Origin: Minisyncoccota bacterium
GTDB taxonomy: Bacteria; Patescibacteriota; Minisyncoccia; Phycocordibacterales; UBA5272
Direction of reading: 5' to 3'
NCBI GenBank assembly: GCA_022843645.1
Contig: JALHNF010000039.1
Coordinates: 1 to 6,011 of the forward strand
DNA: 6,011 nt
The position numbers were made by a program, and so were the translations under genes. Of this stretch, positions 5,716-6,011 are shown piece by piece. Under the pieces are notes generated by a model. The model was given only the letters and a program-made list of their open reading frames with translations, had not been told where the DNA came from and made no database searches. Each line of letters begins with the position of its first letter. Position 1 is the first letter of the stretch.

Positions 5716-5979
5716 CTACTTAAGTCCGAGTTTTTTGATAACCGCCTCGTATCGTGCGGGCTTTGTTTTCTCGAGGTACTTTAAGTGTTTTCGTCGGTCG
5801 GCCACCATACCAATAAGACCTCGTCGTGAGTGTTTGTCACCTTTATGCTCTTTGAGGTGCTTGGTGAGCTCGTCGATTTTCTTTGAAATGATAGCTATCT
5901 GCACTTCAGAAGAACCGGTATCTTTGTCGTGTACCTGGGTTGACTTAATTGCTGTTTGTTTTTTTCGCTTAGTTAACAT
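5716..5979 (-). CDS. rpsO: 30S ribosomal protein S15
   Basis: The 87-aa product matches S15 closely in length (89 aa in E. coli) and sequence. It has the conserved DTGSSEVQIA segment (20-29), the KKIDELTKHLKEHKGDKHSRRGL core (33-55) with the invariant H-S-R-R-G, VADRRKHLKYL (59-69), and the C-terminal ARYEAVIKKLGL. S15 binds the central domain of 16S rRNA early in 30S assembly and contacts 23S rRNA at bridge B4. The ATG at 5979 gives the expected N-terminus. No Shine-Dalgarno sequence precedes it, and a hairpin with a T-run ends seven bases upstream. In many bacteria S15 represses its own translation through a structured leader, so that hairpin may matter for control. The usual downstream partner pnp is absent; a NYN putative nuclease gene follows instead, beyond a terminator. 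Confidence 0.97.
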   Translation of the reverse strand: MLTKRKKQTAIKSTQVHDKDTGSSEVQIAIISKKIDELTKHLKEHKGDKHSRRGLIGMVADRRKHLKYLEKTKPARYEAVIKKLGLK

Positions 5980-5986
5980 AGAAACG

Positions 5987-6005
5987 AAAAACGCTTGAAA
6001 AGCGT
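5987..6005 (-). terminator. Terminator-like hairpin just upstream of the rpsO start
   Basis: On the minus strand ACGCTT (6005-6000), a 3-base loop TTC, and AAGCGT (5996-5991) form a perfect 6-bp stem followed by TTTT (5990-5987). The end of the T-run is only seven bases from the rpsO ATG. It may end the transcript of a gene beyond the right edge, or act as an attenuator or S15-responsive element in the rpsO leader. The plus strand lacks a T-run after the stem. Confidence 0.55.
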
Positions 6006-6011
6006 CTCATA

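Noticed and set aside
5457..5723. Plus-strand 88-residue open frame across the rpsO/NYN intergenic region
   Set aside because: It covers the rpsO terminator, the inverted repeat and the ends of two minus-strand genes; the translation resembles no protein.

Overview
The window looks like a piece of a small-genome bacterial chromosome, most probably of the Candidate Phyla Radiation (Patescibacteria, Parcubacteria-like). The grounds are circumstantial: very short intergenic gaps, almost no Shine-Dalgarno sequences, a LysM/M23 peptidase, a DksA/TraR-like protein whose zinc finger has lost most of its cysteines, a ComM-type AAA+ protein, and two open frames with no family I recognise. No 16S rRNA or other phylogenetic marker is present apart from ribosomal protein S15, so the assignment is an inference.

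Layout, left to right. Positions 1-931 hold the 5' part of a minus-strand gene for a hydrophilic, acidic protein of unknown function that runs off the left edge. It is divergent from a plus-strand gene (about 1006-1935) for a secreted protein with two LysM domains and an M23 peptidase domain. The short space between them carries two back-to-back promoters that appear to start transcription at, or within a few bases of, the start codons. The peptidase gene converges on a minus-strand cluster, with a 36-base gap containing one small hairpin. Read in its own direction (right to left) the cluster is: NYN-domain putative nuclease (5534-4896), single-pass membrane protein of unknown function (4885-3893), DksA/TraR-like protein (3874-3509) and ComM-like AAA+ ATPase (3501-1972). 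The gaps are 10, 18 and 7 bases, so this is probably an operon, with a likely internal promoter before the DksA-like gene. At the right end is rpsO (5979-5716), with a terminator-like hairpin almost touching its start codon. Downstream of rpsO lie a perfect 16-bp inverted repeat with a 27-base loop and then a conventional rho-independent terminator.

Working together: the peptidase would remodel peptidoglycan outside the membrane. ComM homologues drive branch migration when incoming single-stranded DNA is integrated during natural transformation, and the NYN protein is a putative metal-dependent RNase. The window does not show whether the NYN, membrane, DksA-like and ComM-like proteins share one process. 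No mobile element, CRISPR array, tRNA or rRNA was seen. The points most worth checking are the apparent leaderless promoter architecture, the long inverted repeat after rpsO, and the unassigned leftmost gene.
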